Below, one piece after another: positions 1 to 9,369 of a stretch of 64,000 bases of DNA. Made by a program: the position numbers and the translations under genes. Numbering within the stretch: the first letter of the stretch is position 1; each line of letters begins with the position of its first letter. Source of the DNA: Paucibacter sp. PLA-PC-4 (GTDB lineage Bacteria; Pseudomonadota; Gammaproteobacteria; Burkholderiales; Burkholderiaceae_C); the NCBI RefSeq assembly GCF_026241155.1, contig NZ_JAPFGP010000017.1, forward strand, positions 62,001 to 126,000, in the 5' to 3' direction. The notes beneath the pieces were generated by a model. The model saw only the letters and a list, made by a program, of their open reading frames with translations. It made no database searches and was not told the origin of the DNA.

Positions 1-54
1 AACAAGGTCTTGTTCATGATCGATGGTGCTTGAATTGATGAAAAGGAAGAAAGA

Positions 55-2394
55 TCAGCGGGGCAGGGCATTGGCCGGCGTGCCCTTGGCCAGCTCGGCT
101 ATCTCGGAGGCCAGCAGCGCACGTCCCCAGATGGCGGCCTCGCGCAGCCCTCCCTTGTGGGGGAAGTGCTCGTTGTCGTCCTTGTAGGCACCGAGTTGCA
201 ACCAGCCGCTGGGCGGGTAGGGAATGGCGCCCTTGCGATCACTGCTGCTACCGACCAGGCGGCCCTGAACATAGAGCCGCATCAGGCTGCCGTTGTAGAC
301 ACCGGCCAGGTGCACCCACTCGCCGACCGTCAGCGTGGCGGCCGGCGGTGAGAAATAGCTCATCGTGGTGCCGCTGGTCAGGGCCAGGGTGGCCAGCTGG
401 TTCTCGTAGCCCAGCAGCCAGCCGCGCTCGTAGCTGCCGTTGTCCTGGAAAGCGCCGATCAGGCCGCCCCAGCGGGTAAAGGCATTGAAGCGCACCCAGG
501 CCGATACCGTCAGCTCCGTGCCCGGTAGGCCCAGCTCGGCGATGCTGCCGGCCTTATTGCAGGCCGCGTTACTGGCGCCGCGGTTGAGCAGCAGCAGGCC
601 GGCCGTGGTGTCCAGATAGCCGCCGTCCTCGCTCGTGAGCTGGGCGCCGCAGCCCAGGCTGCTGAAGTTGCCCATCACATCGGCGAGGTCGCCGCGCAGC
701 GGCAGATAGGCCAGCGGCTGGAAGGGCAGCGGCGCGCGGCCGTTGCTGGCCACAAAGCGCTGCGGCTCGGACCAGGGCGACCACAGCAGGTTCTGGTCGC
801 GGTGACGGACGCGGATGTAGTAGCGGGTGTCGGCGAACAGATCGTCGACGCCCAGGGTCCAGCGCGTCACGTCGCTGCCGGCGTTCTGGTCTATCGGCCG
901 GTACAGCGGCGAGCCCGAGGACAGGAACACATTCTCATGGTCGCGCTTGACCGAGCGCAGCACCTCGGCGAAGTCCGGCTCGCGGGCGATCTGGTACTCG
1001 ATGCTGTTGAAGCGGTCTTCGCCGCTGAACTCGCTGCTGCCGAAGCTATGCGGCAGGGTGATGCGCTCGGCCACCTCGGTGACGGCAGGCTGGCGCGGAG
1101 CCTGGCCGTCGAGACGGCGCACGAAGCGGTCCACCAGGCCGGCCTGGGCGCGCGAGCGCTCGTTGCCGATCGACCAGGTCTGCACCGTCATCGTGCGGCG
1201 CTCCTGGTCGATGTCGATGATCTGGAAGGTCTGGGCCTCCAGCGTCTTCTGCACATCCTCGTAGTCGGTCTGGCCAGCGGTGTCGCCCCAGAACTGGCCC
1301 CAGGCCGCGCCGCCCGAGATCAGGTGGTGCACCGGCTGCTCGCGCAGCGCACCGCGCGCATAGATGCCGTTGGAGTGGGCGCTCAGATAGAGAGCCAGCT
1401 TGTCGCTGGCGGCCAGCGTGGGCGCGACGCTGTCGCGCACAAAGGTGCTGCCATCCGAGGGGTACTGCTCGGAGACGATGGGGTGGTGGGTCGTGCCTAT
1501 CACCCAGGCGACGCCGGGATCGTTCCTGGCTGCCTCGGTGATGCGGCCCAGCCAGTCGCGCTGGTCGGCGCTTGCCTTGTTGGAATCGGCCTGCACGAAC
1601 AGCACATTGCCGACCTGGAAGGCCGCCTCGGCGACCGGGCGCTTGGACAGCAAGCCCTGGTAAGGCACGTCCTCATAGGACTTGAAATGGGCGTTGTAGA
1701 GCTTGAGCTCGGGGTCGTCGTAGTACTCGTGGTTGCCGACGGCAGTGATGGTCGGGATGTTGGAGATGACGCTGCGGGCCTGCTTGAAGTGGATGTCCTC
1801 GTACTGGCACAGCACCCCGTTGTCGACCTGGTCGCCGAGATTGAGCATCAGATTGATCTGATCCTCGAAGCGCCCGCCGTAGAGCTCCTGCACCTTGGCC
1901 CGGGCCAGCGCCAGCAAGGCCTCGTAGTCGCGGCTAGTGTTGCTGGTGAACTGGTGGTCGCCGATCACCAGCACGCGGAAGTGGCCACGCGCCGCACCGG
2001 CCTCGGGCTGACTGCGCATGCGGAACACCGGCGACTTCTCATCGCCGCTGACGACGCGGTAGTAGTAGGGCGTGGCGGGCTTCAGGCCGCTGAGCTTGAC
2101 GCGGTTGTAGTAGTAGGTGCCGCTGGGCTTGCTGCACTGGCGCACGATCTCGGGCGACTGGCTCAGGTCCTCCAGCGTTCCGACCGCGACCTGGTCGAGC
2201 TGCTTGGGATTGAGGCCGTACTCGACACGGGCGGGCGCGTTCCTGTTCTTGCTGGACTTCCAGCTGATCCAGGTCGAGCTCTCGGTCGGTGCATGCAGAT
2301 AAGGGATCAGGTCATCCGCCCGGGACGGCAGCGCGGCCAGCAGGCCGGCCGACAGCAGGGCCGCAGCGAGGGTGTTGATCAGTGGTCTTGACAC
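55..2394 (-). CDS. Secreted metallophosphoesterase with Fn3-like N-domain and C-terminal LamG-like domain
   Basis: Probable exported calcineurin-type phosphoesterase of 779 aa. I place the start at the GTG at 2394: GGGAG sits 5 nt upstream and it opens directly into a signal peptide ending near LPSRADD. Longer in-frame starts add an unlikely basic N-terminus. Residues of about 30-140 resemble the purple-acid-phosphatase N domain (WISWKSS, VEYGLNP, LKPATPYYYRV). The catalytic domain follows with VIGDHQF, LNLGDQVDNG, VGNHEYYDD and GTTHHPIV. The usual final GHxH metal motif reads AHSNGI instead. The last 170 or so residues look like a concanavalin/LamG jelly roll (VSAWVRFNAF, WVHLAGVYNG, LREAAIWGRAL), probably for carbohydrate or surface binding. 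It is a single gene. The substrate cannot be told from sequence; a role in phosphate scavenging would fit the phosphonate locus next to it but is inference. Confidence 0.85.
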   Translation of the reverse strand: MSRPLINTLAAALLSAGLLAALPSRADDLIPYLHAPTESSTWISWKSSKNRNAPARVEYGLNPKQLDQVAVGTLEDLSQSPEIVRQCSKPSGTYYYNRVKLSGLKPATPYYYRVVSGDEKSPVFRMRSQPEAGAARGHFRVLVIGDHQFTSNTSRDYEALLALARAKVQELYGGRFEDQINLMLNLGDQVDNGVLCQYEDIHFKQARSVISNIPTITAVGNHEYYDDPELKLYNAHFKSYEDVPYQGLLSKRPVAEAAFQVGNVLFVQADSNKASADQRDWLGRITEAARNDPGVAWVIGTTHHPIVSEQYPSDGSTFVRDSVAPTLAASDKLALYLSAHSNGIYARGALREQPVHHLISGGAAWGQFWGDTAGQTDYEDVQKTLEAQTFQIIDIDQERRTMTVQTWSIGNERSRAQAGLVDRFVRRLDGQAPRQPAVTEVAERITLPHSFGSSEFSGEDRFNSIEYQIAREPDFAEVLRSVKRDHENVFLSSGSPLYRPIDQNAGSDVTRWTLGVDDLFADTRYYIRVRHRDQNLLWSPWSEPQRFVASNGRAPLPFQPLAYLPLRGDLADVMGNFSSLGCGAQLTSEDGGYLDTTAGLLLLNRGASNAACNKAGSIAELGLPGTELTVSAWVRFNAFTRWGGLIGAFQDNGSYERGWLLGYENQLATLALTSGTTMSYFSPPAATLTVGEWVHLAGVYNGSLMRLYVQGRLVGSSSDRKGAIPYPPSGWLQLGAYKDDNEHFPHKGGLREAAIWGRALLASEIAELAKGTPANALPR

Positions 2395-2503
2395 GGGTTC
2401 TCCCGACAGGTGTTGAAGGCCTGTCAAGACTAAAAAGCGTCCGTGCCTTCTCGATGTCAAATGGCGCAAGCGGCGCGATGTCGGTATTGGCGGATTTGCG
2501 GCC

Positions 2504-3373
2504 TCACAGCCGCGGAGGCAGATCGGCGGTCGACAAGAAGGCCTCGATCAGCCGCATCTGACGGCGCTCCTTCAATACATAGAGGTACTCGGCCACCATC
2601 GGCGCTTCGCCGCGCAGCGGCAGCACGCGCAGCTCGGGATGGTGGGGTACCTCGTGGCGGGCCACCAGGCTGACGCCCATGCCGCGCACGATGGCCTCGC
2701 GCAGCGCCTCGCGGCTGCCGATCTCCATCACCTGTGCCGGCCGCACGCCGGCCAACTGCAGCATCTCCTCGCCGAGCTGGCGTGTCATAGAGCCGCCCTC
2801 GCGCAGCAGCAGCCGGCACGGGGCCAGGTCCTGCGCGCTGACGTCGGTCCGGCGCGCCAGCGCATGGTCGCTGCGCAGCACCAGCACCAGCGGATCCTCG
2901 CCGAGCTTCCAGCACAGCAGGCGGGCGTCGCGCACCGGATGGGAGGAGGCCGCCAGATCGACGCGGTACTCACGCAGCGCATCCACCATCTGGCGCGAGT
3001 TGCCGATGTGTAGGCTCAGCTCGATGCCCGGATAGCGGTTCTGAAAGCGCTGCACCAAGTCCAGCATGTAGTAGGGCGCGGTGGCGCCGATGCGAAGGCT
3101 GCCCTGGCGTAGCTCGGCCTGGTTGCGCAGCGCAAACTCGATCTGGCTTTCCTGCTGCAGCAGGCCTTCGACCATGGGCAGCAGTTCGACGCCAGCATCG
3201 CTGATCGTCAGGCGGCCGGAGTTGCGGCGGAAGAGCTCCAGCCCGTAGTGCTCTTCAAGCGCGCGGATCTGGGTTGTGACCGTAGGCTGGCTGATGCCCA
3301 GCTGTCTGCTGGCCAATGTGACGCTGCCAAGCCGGGCGACGGTGAAAAAGGCCTTCAGTTGGGCGGTGAGCAT
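2504..3373 (-). CDS. LysR-family regulator of the 2-aminoethylphosphonate locus
   Basis: 289-aa LysR-type regulator. The N-terminal winged HTH (AFFTVARLGSVTLASRQLG, ISQPTVTTQIRALE) is followed by a periplasmic-binding-like effector domain. The start is set at the ATG at 3373 (MLTAQLKAFF), because the upstream extension begins with TTG and adds residues unlike the family. It is divergent from the phosphonate transport operon with about 180 bp between the starts, the usual arrangement for a LysR activator of its neighbour. It matches the regulator type that recurs beside 2-aminoethylphosphonate (2-AEP) transport and phnX genes (family I recall as TIGR03339). The effector is inferred to be 2-AEP or a breakdown product. 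Confidence 0.85.
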   Translation of the reverse strand: MLTAQLKAFFTVARLGSVTLASRQLGISQPTVTTQIRALEEHYGLELFRRNSGRLTISDAGVELLPMVEGLLQQESQIEFALRNQAELRQGSLRIGATAPYYMLDLVQRFQNRYPGIELSLHIGNSRQMVDALREYRVDLAASSHPVRDARLLCWKLGEDPLVLVLRSDHALARRTDVSAQDLAPCRLLLREGGSMTRQLGEEMLQLAGVRPAQVMEIGSREALREAIVRGMGVSLVARHEVPHHPELRVLPLRGEAPMVAEYLYVLKERRQMRLIEAFLSTADLPPRL

Positions 3374-3555
3374 GGACGGGCGAGGGTAGTCGTCCTTGAT
3401 GACGAATTGATGTCGAACTAGCGTCAAGTCCGCGACGTAAATCCGCCAATGCGGGCTTTGCCGCGCTTGGTCCGTGTGACATGTTCTTTACATATTTGAA
3501 ATCTAGAGTGCAGTCCGTTGCTTCCCTTCACTCCTTCTTCGCACCCAGGAACGCT
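3374..3555. promoter_or_regulatory. Divergent promoter region between the LysR gene and the phosphonate operon
   Basis: 182 bp between two divergent starts. By analogy with other LysR pairs it should hold the regulator's binding site and both promoters. An AT-richer stretch runs at about 3475-3515. I could not pick out a convincing T-N11-A operator or sigma-70 hexamers, so only the region is marked. An AGGA ribosome binding site lies at 3547-3550 for the downstream gene. Confidence 0.45.
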
Positions 3556-4596
3556 ATGAAAAACTCCTTCACCCGTCGTGCCGGCCTGCTGAGCCTGGCC
3601 GCCTTGTCGACCCTGCTGGCCGCCGGCGCGGCCCAGGCTCAGGGCAAGACCGAGCTGCTGGTGTACTCGGCGCTGGAGGCCGACCAGATCAAGGCCTACA
3701 AGCAGGCATTCGAGCAGGACCACCCGGCGATCGAGCTGAAGTTCGTGCGCGACAGCACCGGCATCGTCACCGCCCGTTTGCTGGCCGAGAAGGCAAATCC
3801 TCAGGCCGATGTGATCTGGGGTCTGGCTGCCACCTCGCTGATGCTGCTGGACAAGGAAGGCATGCTGCAGGCCTATGCGCCTAAGGGCCTGGAGAAGGTG
3901 CGCGCCAATATGCGCGATCCGCGCGCCCAGCCGACCTGGGTGGGCATGGACCTGTGGTCTTCGGCCGTTTGCTTCAACACCGTCGAGGCCGACAAGCGCA
4001 AGCTGCCCAAGCCGGCTTCCTGGGCCGACCTGACCCAGCCGGTCTACAAGGGCACGGTGACGATGCCGCACCCCGCCTCCAGCGGCACCGGCTATTTGAT
4101 GGTTTCAGCATGGCTGCAGATGATGGGCGAGGACAAGGGCTGGGCATTCATGGACGCGCTGCACCAGAACATCGGCGTGTACACCCATAGCGGCTCCAAG
4201 CCCTGCCGCCAGGCCGGCGCCGGCGAGTTCCCGGTGGGTCTGTCCTTCGAGTACCGCGCCAACAAGACCAAGAAGGACGGCGCCCCGATCGACATCGTGT
4301 TCCCGAAGGAGGGCTTGGGCTGGGACCTGGAAGCCACAGCCATTCTGAAGACCAGCAAGAAGCCCGAGGCCGCCAAGGCCCTGGCCGACTGGGCCGTGAC
4401 TCGCAAGGCCAACGAGCTTTATGGCGCGAACTTCGCGATTCTGGCCCTGCCCGAGGCACAGCAGAAGATGGAGCATGTGCCGGCCAATCTGGAGCAGATG
4501 CTGGCCAAGAACGACTTCGGCTGGGCCGCCGCTAACCGCGAGCGCATCCTGAACGAGTGGGCGCGCCGCTACGAAGCCAAAGCGGAAAAGAAGTAA
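3556..4596 (+). CDS. phnS: Periplasmic 2-aminoethylphosphonate-binding protein of ABC transporter
   Basis: 346-aa extracellular solute-binding protein of the iron/thiamine/phosphonate type (SBP_bac_1-like). The start is the ATG at 3556 with AGGA at 3547-3550; earlier in-frame codons would bury the signal peptide. The signal is TRRAGLLSLAALSTLLAAG with cleavage after AQA. The mature protein begins with a typical strand (TELLVYSALEADQIKAYKQAF) and contains the RDSTGIVTARLLAEK segment seen in these binding proteins. It is first in a tight operon with the ATPase, permease, oxidoreductase and phnX. The 2-AEP assignment rests on this context and on resemblance to the putative 2-AEP-binding family (TIGR03261-like). 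Other phosphonates are possible ligands. Confidence 0.85.
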   Translation: MKNSFTRRAGLLSLAALSTLLAAGAAQAQGKTELLVYSALEADQIKAYKQAFEQDHPAIELKFVRDSTGIVTARLLAEKANPQADVIWGLAATSLMLLDKEGMLQAYAPKGLEKVRANMRDPRAQPTWVGMDLWSSAVCFNTVEADKRKLPKPASWADLTQPVYKGTVTMPHPASSGTGYLMVSAWLQMMGEDKGWAFMDALHQNIGVYTHSGSKPCRQAGAGEFPVGLSFEYRANKTKKDGAPIDIVFPKEGLGWDLEATAILKTSKKPEAAKALADWAVTRKANELYGANFAILALPEAQQKMEHVPANLEQMLAKNDFGWAAANRERILNEWARRYEAKAEKK

Positions 4597-4610
4597 GTAA
4601 AGGAGCCGCC

Positions 4611-5690
4611 ATGCTGTCGCTGCGCCATCTGAACAAACGCTATGGCACGCAGCCGGTGCTGCGCGGCATCGATCTGGATGTCGCCGCCGGCGAGTTCATC
4701 AGCCTGCTCGGGCCCTCCGGCTGCGGCAAGACCACCTTGCTGCGTCTGATATGCGGCATCGAAGCGGCGGACAGCGGCAGCGTCATCCTCAACGGCCAGG
4801 ACATCACGGCCTGGCCGTCCGCGCAGCGGCGCTTTGGCGTGGTGTTCCAGTCCTATGCGCTGTTCCCCAATCTGAGTCTGGCCGACAACGTGGCCTACGG
4901 GCTGCAGCGGGCCACGCGAGGCGAGCGCGCGGCCCGCGTCGCCGAGTTGCTGGAACTTGTCGGCCTGGCCGACAAGGCCAACAAGTTCCCGGCCCAGCTC
5001 AGCGGCGGCCAACAGCAGCGGGTCGCGCTGGCGCGCGCACTGGCGCCCCGGCCGCCGCTGCTGCTGCTGGACGAGCCGCTGTCGGCGCTGGACGCTCAGG
5101 TGCGCCAGGGCCTGCGCGCCGAGATCCGCCGCCTGCAGCAGCGCCTGGGCATCACGACCATCATGGTCACGCACGACCAGGACGAGGCGTTGTCGATGGC
5201 CGACCGCGTCGTCGTGATGCATCAAGGCCAGATCGAGCAGCAGGGCAGCCCGCAGCAGCTTTATGCAGCACCGGCCACGCCTTTCGTCGCCGGCTTTGTC
5301 GGCAAAATGAACTTGTTGCCGGGTCTGGTGACCGGCGCCGGCCGGGCCCGCGTCGGCACGGCCGAGCTGGCCTGCGCCAGTGCTAGCTTCGCCCGCTACA
5401 AGACCGGCAGCCCGGTACTTCTGGGCCTGCGACCCGAGTCCCTGCGGCTGCACGGCCAGGCCGGGCCCCACCGCCTTCCGGTCAGCCTCGTCGAGGCCAT
5501 GTTTCTGGGCCATTGCAGCCTGCTGCGCCTGCGCTGCGAGGCACTGGACGTGCAACTGGAGCTGCAGCTGGCCACCGAGGGCGACGCCCATCTGCCGGCC
5601 TGGCTGAATGGGGGCCCGCTGTGGGTGGAGTTGCCGCCGCAGGCGGTCAGCGCGCTGGACACCCCCTTGTCGATGCGGGTGGCCGCATGA
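4611..5690 (+). CDS. phnT: ATP-binding protein of 2-aminoethylphosphonate ABC transporter
   Basis: 359-aa ABC ATPase that energises the importer from the cytoplasmic face. Walker A is [12 protein letters not shown], the signature is [15 protein letters not shown], Walker B is [12 protein letters not shown], and the H-loop is [19 protein letters not shown]-like C-terminal domain starts near residue 240. The start is the ATG at 4611, with AGGAG six bases upstream and 14 bp after the binding-protein stop. The longer reading begins inside phnS and is rejected. Its stop overlaps the permease start (ATGA), suggesting translational coupling. Confidence 0.9.
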   Translation: MLSLRHLNKRYGTQPVLRGIDLDVAAGEFISLLGPSGCGKTTLLRLICGIEAADSGSVILNGQDITAWPSAQRRFGVVFQSYALFPNLSLADNVAYGLQRATRGERAARVAELLELVGLADKANKFPAQLSGGQQQRVALARALAPRPPLLLLDEPLSALDAQVRQGLRAEIRRLQQRLGITTIMVTHDQDEALSMADRVVVMHQGQIEQQGSPQQLYAAPATPFVAGFVGKMNLLPGLVTGAGRARVGTAELACASASFARYKTGSPVLLGLRPESLRLHGQAGPHRLPVSLVEAMFLGHCSLLRLRCEALDVQLELQLATEGDAHLPAWLNGGPLWVELPPQAVSALDTPLSMRVAA

Positions 5691-7399
5691 GCGTCGTGTT
5701 GCCGCAGCCTCTGCTGCTACCCAGGGTGGGCGCGCAGCGGGGTGAGGCCCGCGCGCTAGGCGGCCTGCTGGGCCTGTCGCTGGTGGTGCTGGCCGTGGCG
5801 GTGGCGCTGCCGGTGGCTGCTTTGCTGGCGCTGAGTTTTTATGGGGCCGATGGATCCTTTGTCGGACTGGCCAATTTCATCGCCTACGCGCGCGGCCCGA
5901 ATGTGCTGGCCTCGCTGGGCAACAGCCTGTGGCTGTCGGCCGTCAGCGCGGCGATCTGCGTCACGCTGGCCTATGGGTATGCTTTTGCGCTGATGCACAG
6001 CTGCATGCCCGGGCGGCGCCTGCTGCGTGCGATCGCGCTGGTGCCGCTGCTGGCGCCGTCGCTGCTGATGGCCATCAGCCTGATCTATCTGTTCGGCAAC
6101 CAGGGCCTGCTGAAGGACTGGTTGGCTGTGCTCGGTCTGGGCCCGGCCTACGGTCCTTTCGGCATCGTCGCCGGCTCGGTGCTGTGGACCTTTCCGCATG
6201 CGCTCTTGATCCTGTGCACCGCGCTGGCCAGCGGTGATGCGCGGCTTTACGAGGCCGCGGCCAGCCTAGGCGCGAGCCGCTGGCGTATTTTCCGCACCGT
6301 GACCCTGCCGGCCAGCCGGTACGGCCTGCTGATCTCCTATGTGGTGGTTTTCGTGCTGGTGATCACCGATTTCGGCGTACCCAAGGTCATCGGCGGCAAC
6401 ACGCAGGTGCTCGCCACCGATATCTACAAGCAGGTGATCGGCCAGCAGCAACTGCAGATGGGCGCGGTCGTGGCCTTGCTGCTGCTCTTGCCGGCCGGGC
6501 TGGCCTTCTGGGTCGAGCAGCGCCTGCGCGCGCGCCAGTCGGCCGCCTTGAGCGTGCGCGCCGTGCCCTACCGGCCCAGCCCCTGCAAGCCGCTGGACCG
6601 GGCGCTGCTGCTGTATTGCGGCCTGATCGCCGGCGTACTCGTGCTGGTGATGGGCGTGGCGCTGTTTGCCTCTCTGGCGACCTACTGGCCCTACAAGCTG
6701 CAGCCCACCCTGGCCAATTACAACTTCGACATGATGGACGGTGGCGGCTGGGCCAGCTATGGCAACTCGATCAAGCTGGCCTGCGCGACCGCGGTGTTGG
6801 GCGCGGGTCTGAGCTTTTTGACGGCCTATCTGGTCGAAAAGCCGCGCCGCTTTGCCGCCGCACGCGGCCTGCTCAATGCGTTTGCCAGCCTGCCGATGGC
6901 GGTGCCGGGTCTGGCCCTGGGCCTGGGCTACATCCTGTTCTTCAACGCCGCGTGGAACCCCCTGCACTTCATCTATGGCGGCATGGCCATCCTGGTGCTG
7001 TGCACGGTGGCGCATTTTTTCTCGGTCGCCCATATCACTCAGTTGACCGCCTTGCGCCAACTCGATCGTGAGTACGAGCTGGTGGCCGAATCGCTGGGCG
7101 TGCCGTTCTGGAAGACATTGTGGCGCGTGCACCTGCCGGTGCTGCTGCCCACTCTGATCCAGGTGGCCGGCTACTTCTTCGTGAACGCGCTGACCACGGT
7201 CTCAGCCGTCGTCTTCCTCTACTCGCCGGAAACCACATTGGCCTCGGTGGCCGTACTGGCGATGGACGACGCCGGCGACATCGCCCCGGCGGCCGCGATG
7301 GCCTGCCTGATCTTCCTCAGCGCCGCGCTCGGCCGCCTGTTGCTGGCGGGCCTGGAACGGCTGCTGATTCAAAAGACGCAGCGCTGGCGTGCTGCATAA
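5687..7399 (+). CDS. phnV: Fused-domain permease of 2-aminoethylphosphonate ABC transporter
   Basis: 570-aa inner-membrane protein with two binding-protein-dependent permease domains in one chain, about 12 predicted membrane segments. The first EAA-like loop is near EAAASLGASRWRIFRTVTLP, the second near ELVAESLGVPFWKTLWRVHLP. The length fits the fused FbpB/ThiP-like permeases found with 2-AEP importers. The start is the ATG at 5687 overlapping the ATPase stop; the longer open frame (from 5513) reads through the ATPase gene in another frame. One fused permease explains why no second permease gene is present in the operon. Confidence 0.88.
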   Translation: MSVVLPQPLLLPRVGAQRGEARALGGLLGLSLVVLAVAVALPVAALLALSFYGADGSFVGLANFIAYARGPNVLASLGNSLWLSAVSAAICVTLAYGYAFALMHSCMPGRRLLRAIALVPLLAPSLLMAISLIYLFGNQGLLKDWLAVLGLGPAYGPFGIVAGSVLWTFPHALLILCTALASGDARLYEAAASLGASRWRIFRTVTLPASRYGLLISYVVVFVLVITDFGVPKVIGGNTQVLATDIYKQVIGQQQLQMGAVVALLLLLPAGLAFWVEQRLRARQSAALSVRAVPYRPSPCKPLDRALLLYCGLIAGVLVLVMGVALFASLATYWPYKLQPTLANYNFDMMDGGGWASYGNSIKLACATAVLGAGLSFLTAYLVEKPRRFAAARGLLNAFASLPMAVPGLALGLGYILFFNAAWNPLHFIYGGMAILVLCTVAHFFSVAHITQLTALRQLDREYELVAESLGVPFWKTLWRVHLPVLLPTLIQVAGYFFVNALTTVSAVVFLYSPETTLASVAVLAMDDAGDIAPAAAMACLIFLSAALGRLLLAGLERLLIQKTQRWRAA

Positions 7400-7412
7400 G
7401 AGACTGCAAACA

Positions 7413-8525
7413 ATGACAGTGGATGTGTTGGTGGTGGGCGCGGGCATCGTCGGCCTGGCTCATGCTTATGAGGCGGCCCGGCGTGGGCTCAAAGTCCTGG
7501 TGATGGAGCGCGACGCGGCCTGCATCGGTGCCTCGATCCGCAACTTCGGTTTCGTCACTGTGACCGGCCAGCAGGCCGGTGCCAGCTGGGCTCGGGCCAG
7601 GCGCTCGCGCGATGTCTGGGCCGAGTTGGCGCCGCAGGCCGGCATCGATGTCGTGCATCGCGGCCTGTGGCTATCGGCGCAGCGCAGCGAAGCGGGGGGG
7701 GTGCTGGAGGCCTTCATGGCCACCGAGATGGCACAGGGCTGCGAGCTGCTGAGCCCGGCCGCAGCCGCGGCCCGCTTTGCCGGGCTGAGAACCGAAGGCC
7801 TTCAGTCGGTGCTCTACAGCCCGCATGAGCTGCGGGTCGAGTCGCGCAGCGCGATCCCGAAGCTGGCGGCCTGGCTGGCCGAGACTCATGGCGTGCAGTT
7901 CCGCTTCGGCGAGGCGGTGCTGGCGGTGGCCACGCCCGAGGTGCACACTTCTCGCGGCGTCTATCGCGCCGAGCGCGTCATTGTCTGTGGGGGCGCCGAG
8001 CTGAACGGCCTGTTCGCGCCGCTGTGGCAGCCGCATGACTTGCGCCTGTGCCAGCTGCAGATGCTGCGTGTGCGACCGCAGGCCGGCTTCCGGCTGGAAG
8101 GCTCGGTGATGGGTGATTTGAGCCTGGTGCGCTACGAGGGCTATGCGGCCCTGCCCGAGGCGCAGACGTTGCGCGAGCGGCTGCTGGCGGAAGAGGGAGC
8201 CAGCCTGGCGCACGGCATCCATCTGATCGTCGTGCAAAGCGCCGATGGCTCGCTGGTGGTGGGCGACTCGCATCATTACGGGCCGGTGCTGCCGCCCTTT
8301 GCGCTGGAGGAGGTCGACGCGCTGATCCTGCGTCAACTGCGCGCAGCGCTGCGCCTGAGCGAGGCCACGGTGATCGAGCGCTGGGTCGGAACCTACCCCT
8401 CGTCGAGCCACGAGCCCTGCCTCGTGCTGGCGCCCGACGCTGCCACCCGGGCGGTCACCGTCACCAGCGGCACCGGCGCCAGCACCGCCTTCGGCCTGGC
8501 CGAAGAGGTGTTCGCGGCCTGGTGA
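7413..8525 (+). CDS. FAD-dependent amine oxidoreductase of phosphonate locus (TIGR03364-like)
   Basis: 370-aa DAO-family flavoprotein. The N-terminal Rossmann fingerprint is VDVLVVGAGIVGLAHAYEAA and the C-terminal FAD segment is near VTSGTGASTAFGLAEEV. The ATG at 7413 is preferred; a GTG at 7389 would overlap the permease end. It lies between the transporter and phnX. This family recurs in 2-AEP loci and has been proposed to oxidise 2-AEP or its N-methyl form to phosphonoacetaldehyde, the substrate of PhnX. No PhnW transaminase is in this operon, so the protein is the best candidate for the first catabolic step. The exact amine substrate is not shown by sequence. Confidence 0.8.
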   Translation: MTVDVLVVGAGIVGLAHAYEAARRGLKVLVMERDAACIGASIRNFGFVTVTGQQAGASWARARRSRDVWAELAPQAGIDVVHRGLWLSAQRSEAGGVLEAFMATEMAQGCELLSPAAAAARFAGLRTEGLQSVLYSPHELRVESRSAIPKLAAWLAETHGVQFRFGEAVLAVATPEVHTSRGVYRAERVIVCGGAELNGLFAPLWQPHDLRLCQLQMLRVRPQAGFRLEGSVMGDLSLVRYEGYAALPEAQTLRERLLAEEGASLAHGIHLIVVQSADGSLVVGDSHHYGPVLPPFALEEVDALILRQLRAALRLSEATVIERWVGTYPSSSHEPCLVLAPDAATRAVTVTSGTGASTAFGLAEEVFAAW

Positions 8526-8549
8526 GCAAAGTACAGACAAGGATTTGCG

Positions 8550-9356
8550 ATGACTCAACTTCAAGCTCTGGTGTTCGACTGGGCTGGCACCATCATCGAC
8601 CATGGCAGCCTTGCGCCGATGGGCGCCTTTGTGGAGCTGTTTGCCCGCCATGGCGTTGCGATCAGCATTGACGAGGCCCGGGTGCCTATGGGCCTGGCCA
8701 AGTGGGACCACATCCATGCGCTGGGCATGGCGCCGCGGATCTCGGCCGAGTGGTTGCGCCAGCATGGCCGACCGTTCCGCGACGCCGACTGCGACGCGCT
8801 GTACGAGGAATTCACGCCGATGAATGCGCAGAGTGTGCGCAACCATGCGGCGCTGATACCCGGCGCGCTGGAGATGGTGCAGGCCCTGCGCGAGCGCGGC
8901 CTGAAGATAGGCTCGACCACCGGCTACAACCGCCCCATCATGGAGGTGGTGCTGCCGCTGGCCGCGGCCCAGGGCTATGTGCCCGACAACCTGGTTTGCG
9001 CTGGCGACATGGACGGCGCAAGACCTGGCCCCTTGATGATGGTGCGGACGCTTTCGGACCTGCAGGTCTGGCCGCCGGCCGCGGTTGTTAAGGTGGACGA
9101 TACGGTGCCGGGCTTGCTGGAGGGCCGCGCGATCGGCGCCTGGGTGGTGGGCCTGGCAGTCAGTGGCAACACCCTGGGCCTGAGCGAGGCGCAGTGGCTG
9201 GCCCTGCCAGAGCAAGAGCAGCAGCGGCTGCGCGAGCGGGCTACCGCCGAGCTGCGCGCCGGCGGGGCCCACTATGTGATCGACAGTGTGGCCCAGCTAG
9301 CCCCGGTCATCGCAGATATCGAGCGCCGGCTTGCGGCTGGCGAGCTGCCCGACTGA
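8550..9356 (+). CDS. phnX: Phosphonoacetaldehyde hydrolase (phosphonatase)
   Basis: 268-aa HAD-superfamily enzyme that splits phosphonoacetaldehyde into acetaldehyde and phosphate. The nucleophile motif is VFDWAGTIID, where the second Asp of the usual HAD DxD is replaced by Ala as in phosphonatases. The Schiff-base lysine is expected in MGLAKWDHIHALG of the cap domain. Later motifs are STTGYNRP and the acidic VKVDDTVPGLLEGR. The start at 8550 has AAGGA at 8538-8542. Length agrees with characterised PhnX. It is the last gene of the operon and ends just before a perfect hairpin shared with the convergent glucokinase-regulator gene. Confidence 0.93.
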   Translation: MTQLQALVFDWAGTIIDHGSLAPMGAFVELFARHGVAISIDEARVPMGLAKWDHIHALGMAPRISAEWLRQHGRPFRDADCDALYEEFTPMNAQSVRNHAALIPGALEMVQALRERGLKIGSTTGYNRPIMEVVLPLAAAQGYVPDNLVCAGDMDGARPGPLMMVRTLSDLQVWPPAAVVKVDDTVPGLLEGRAIGAWVVGLAVSGNTLGLSEAQWLALPEQEQQRLRERATAELRAGGAHYVIDSVAQLAPVIADIERRLAAGELPD

Positions 9357-9369
9357 GAGGCGTTGGTGA

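Noticed and set aside
802-2391. 529-codon plus-strand open frame opposite the metallophosphoesterase
   Set aside because: Antisense shadow; no motifs, no ribosome binding site.
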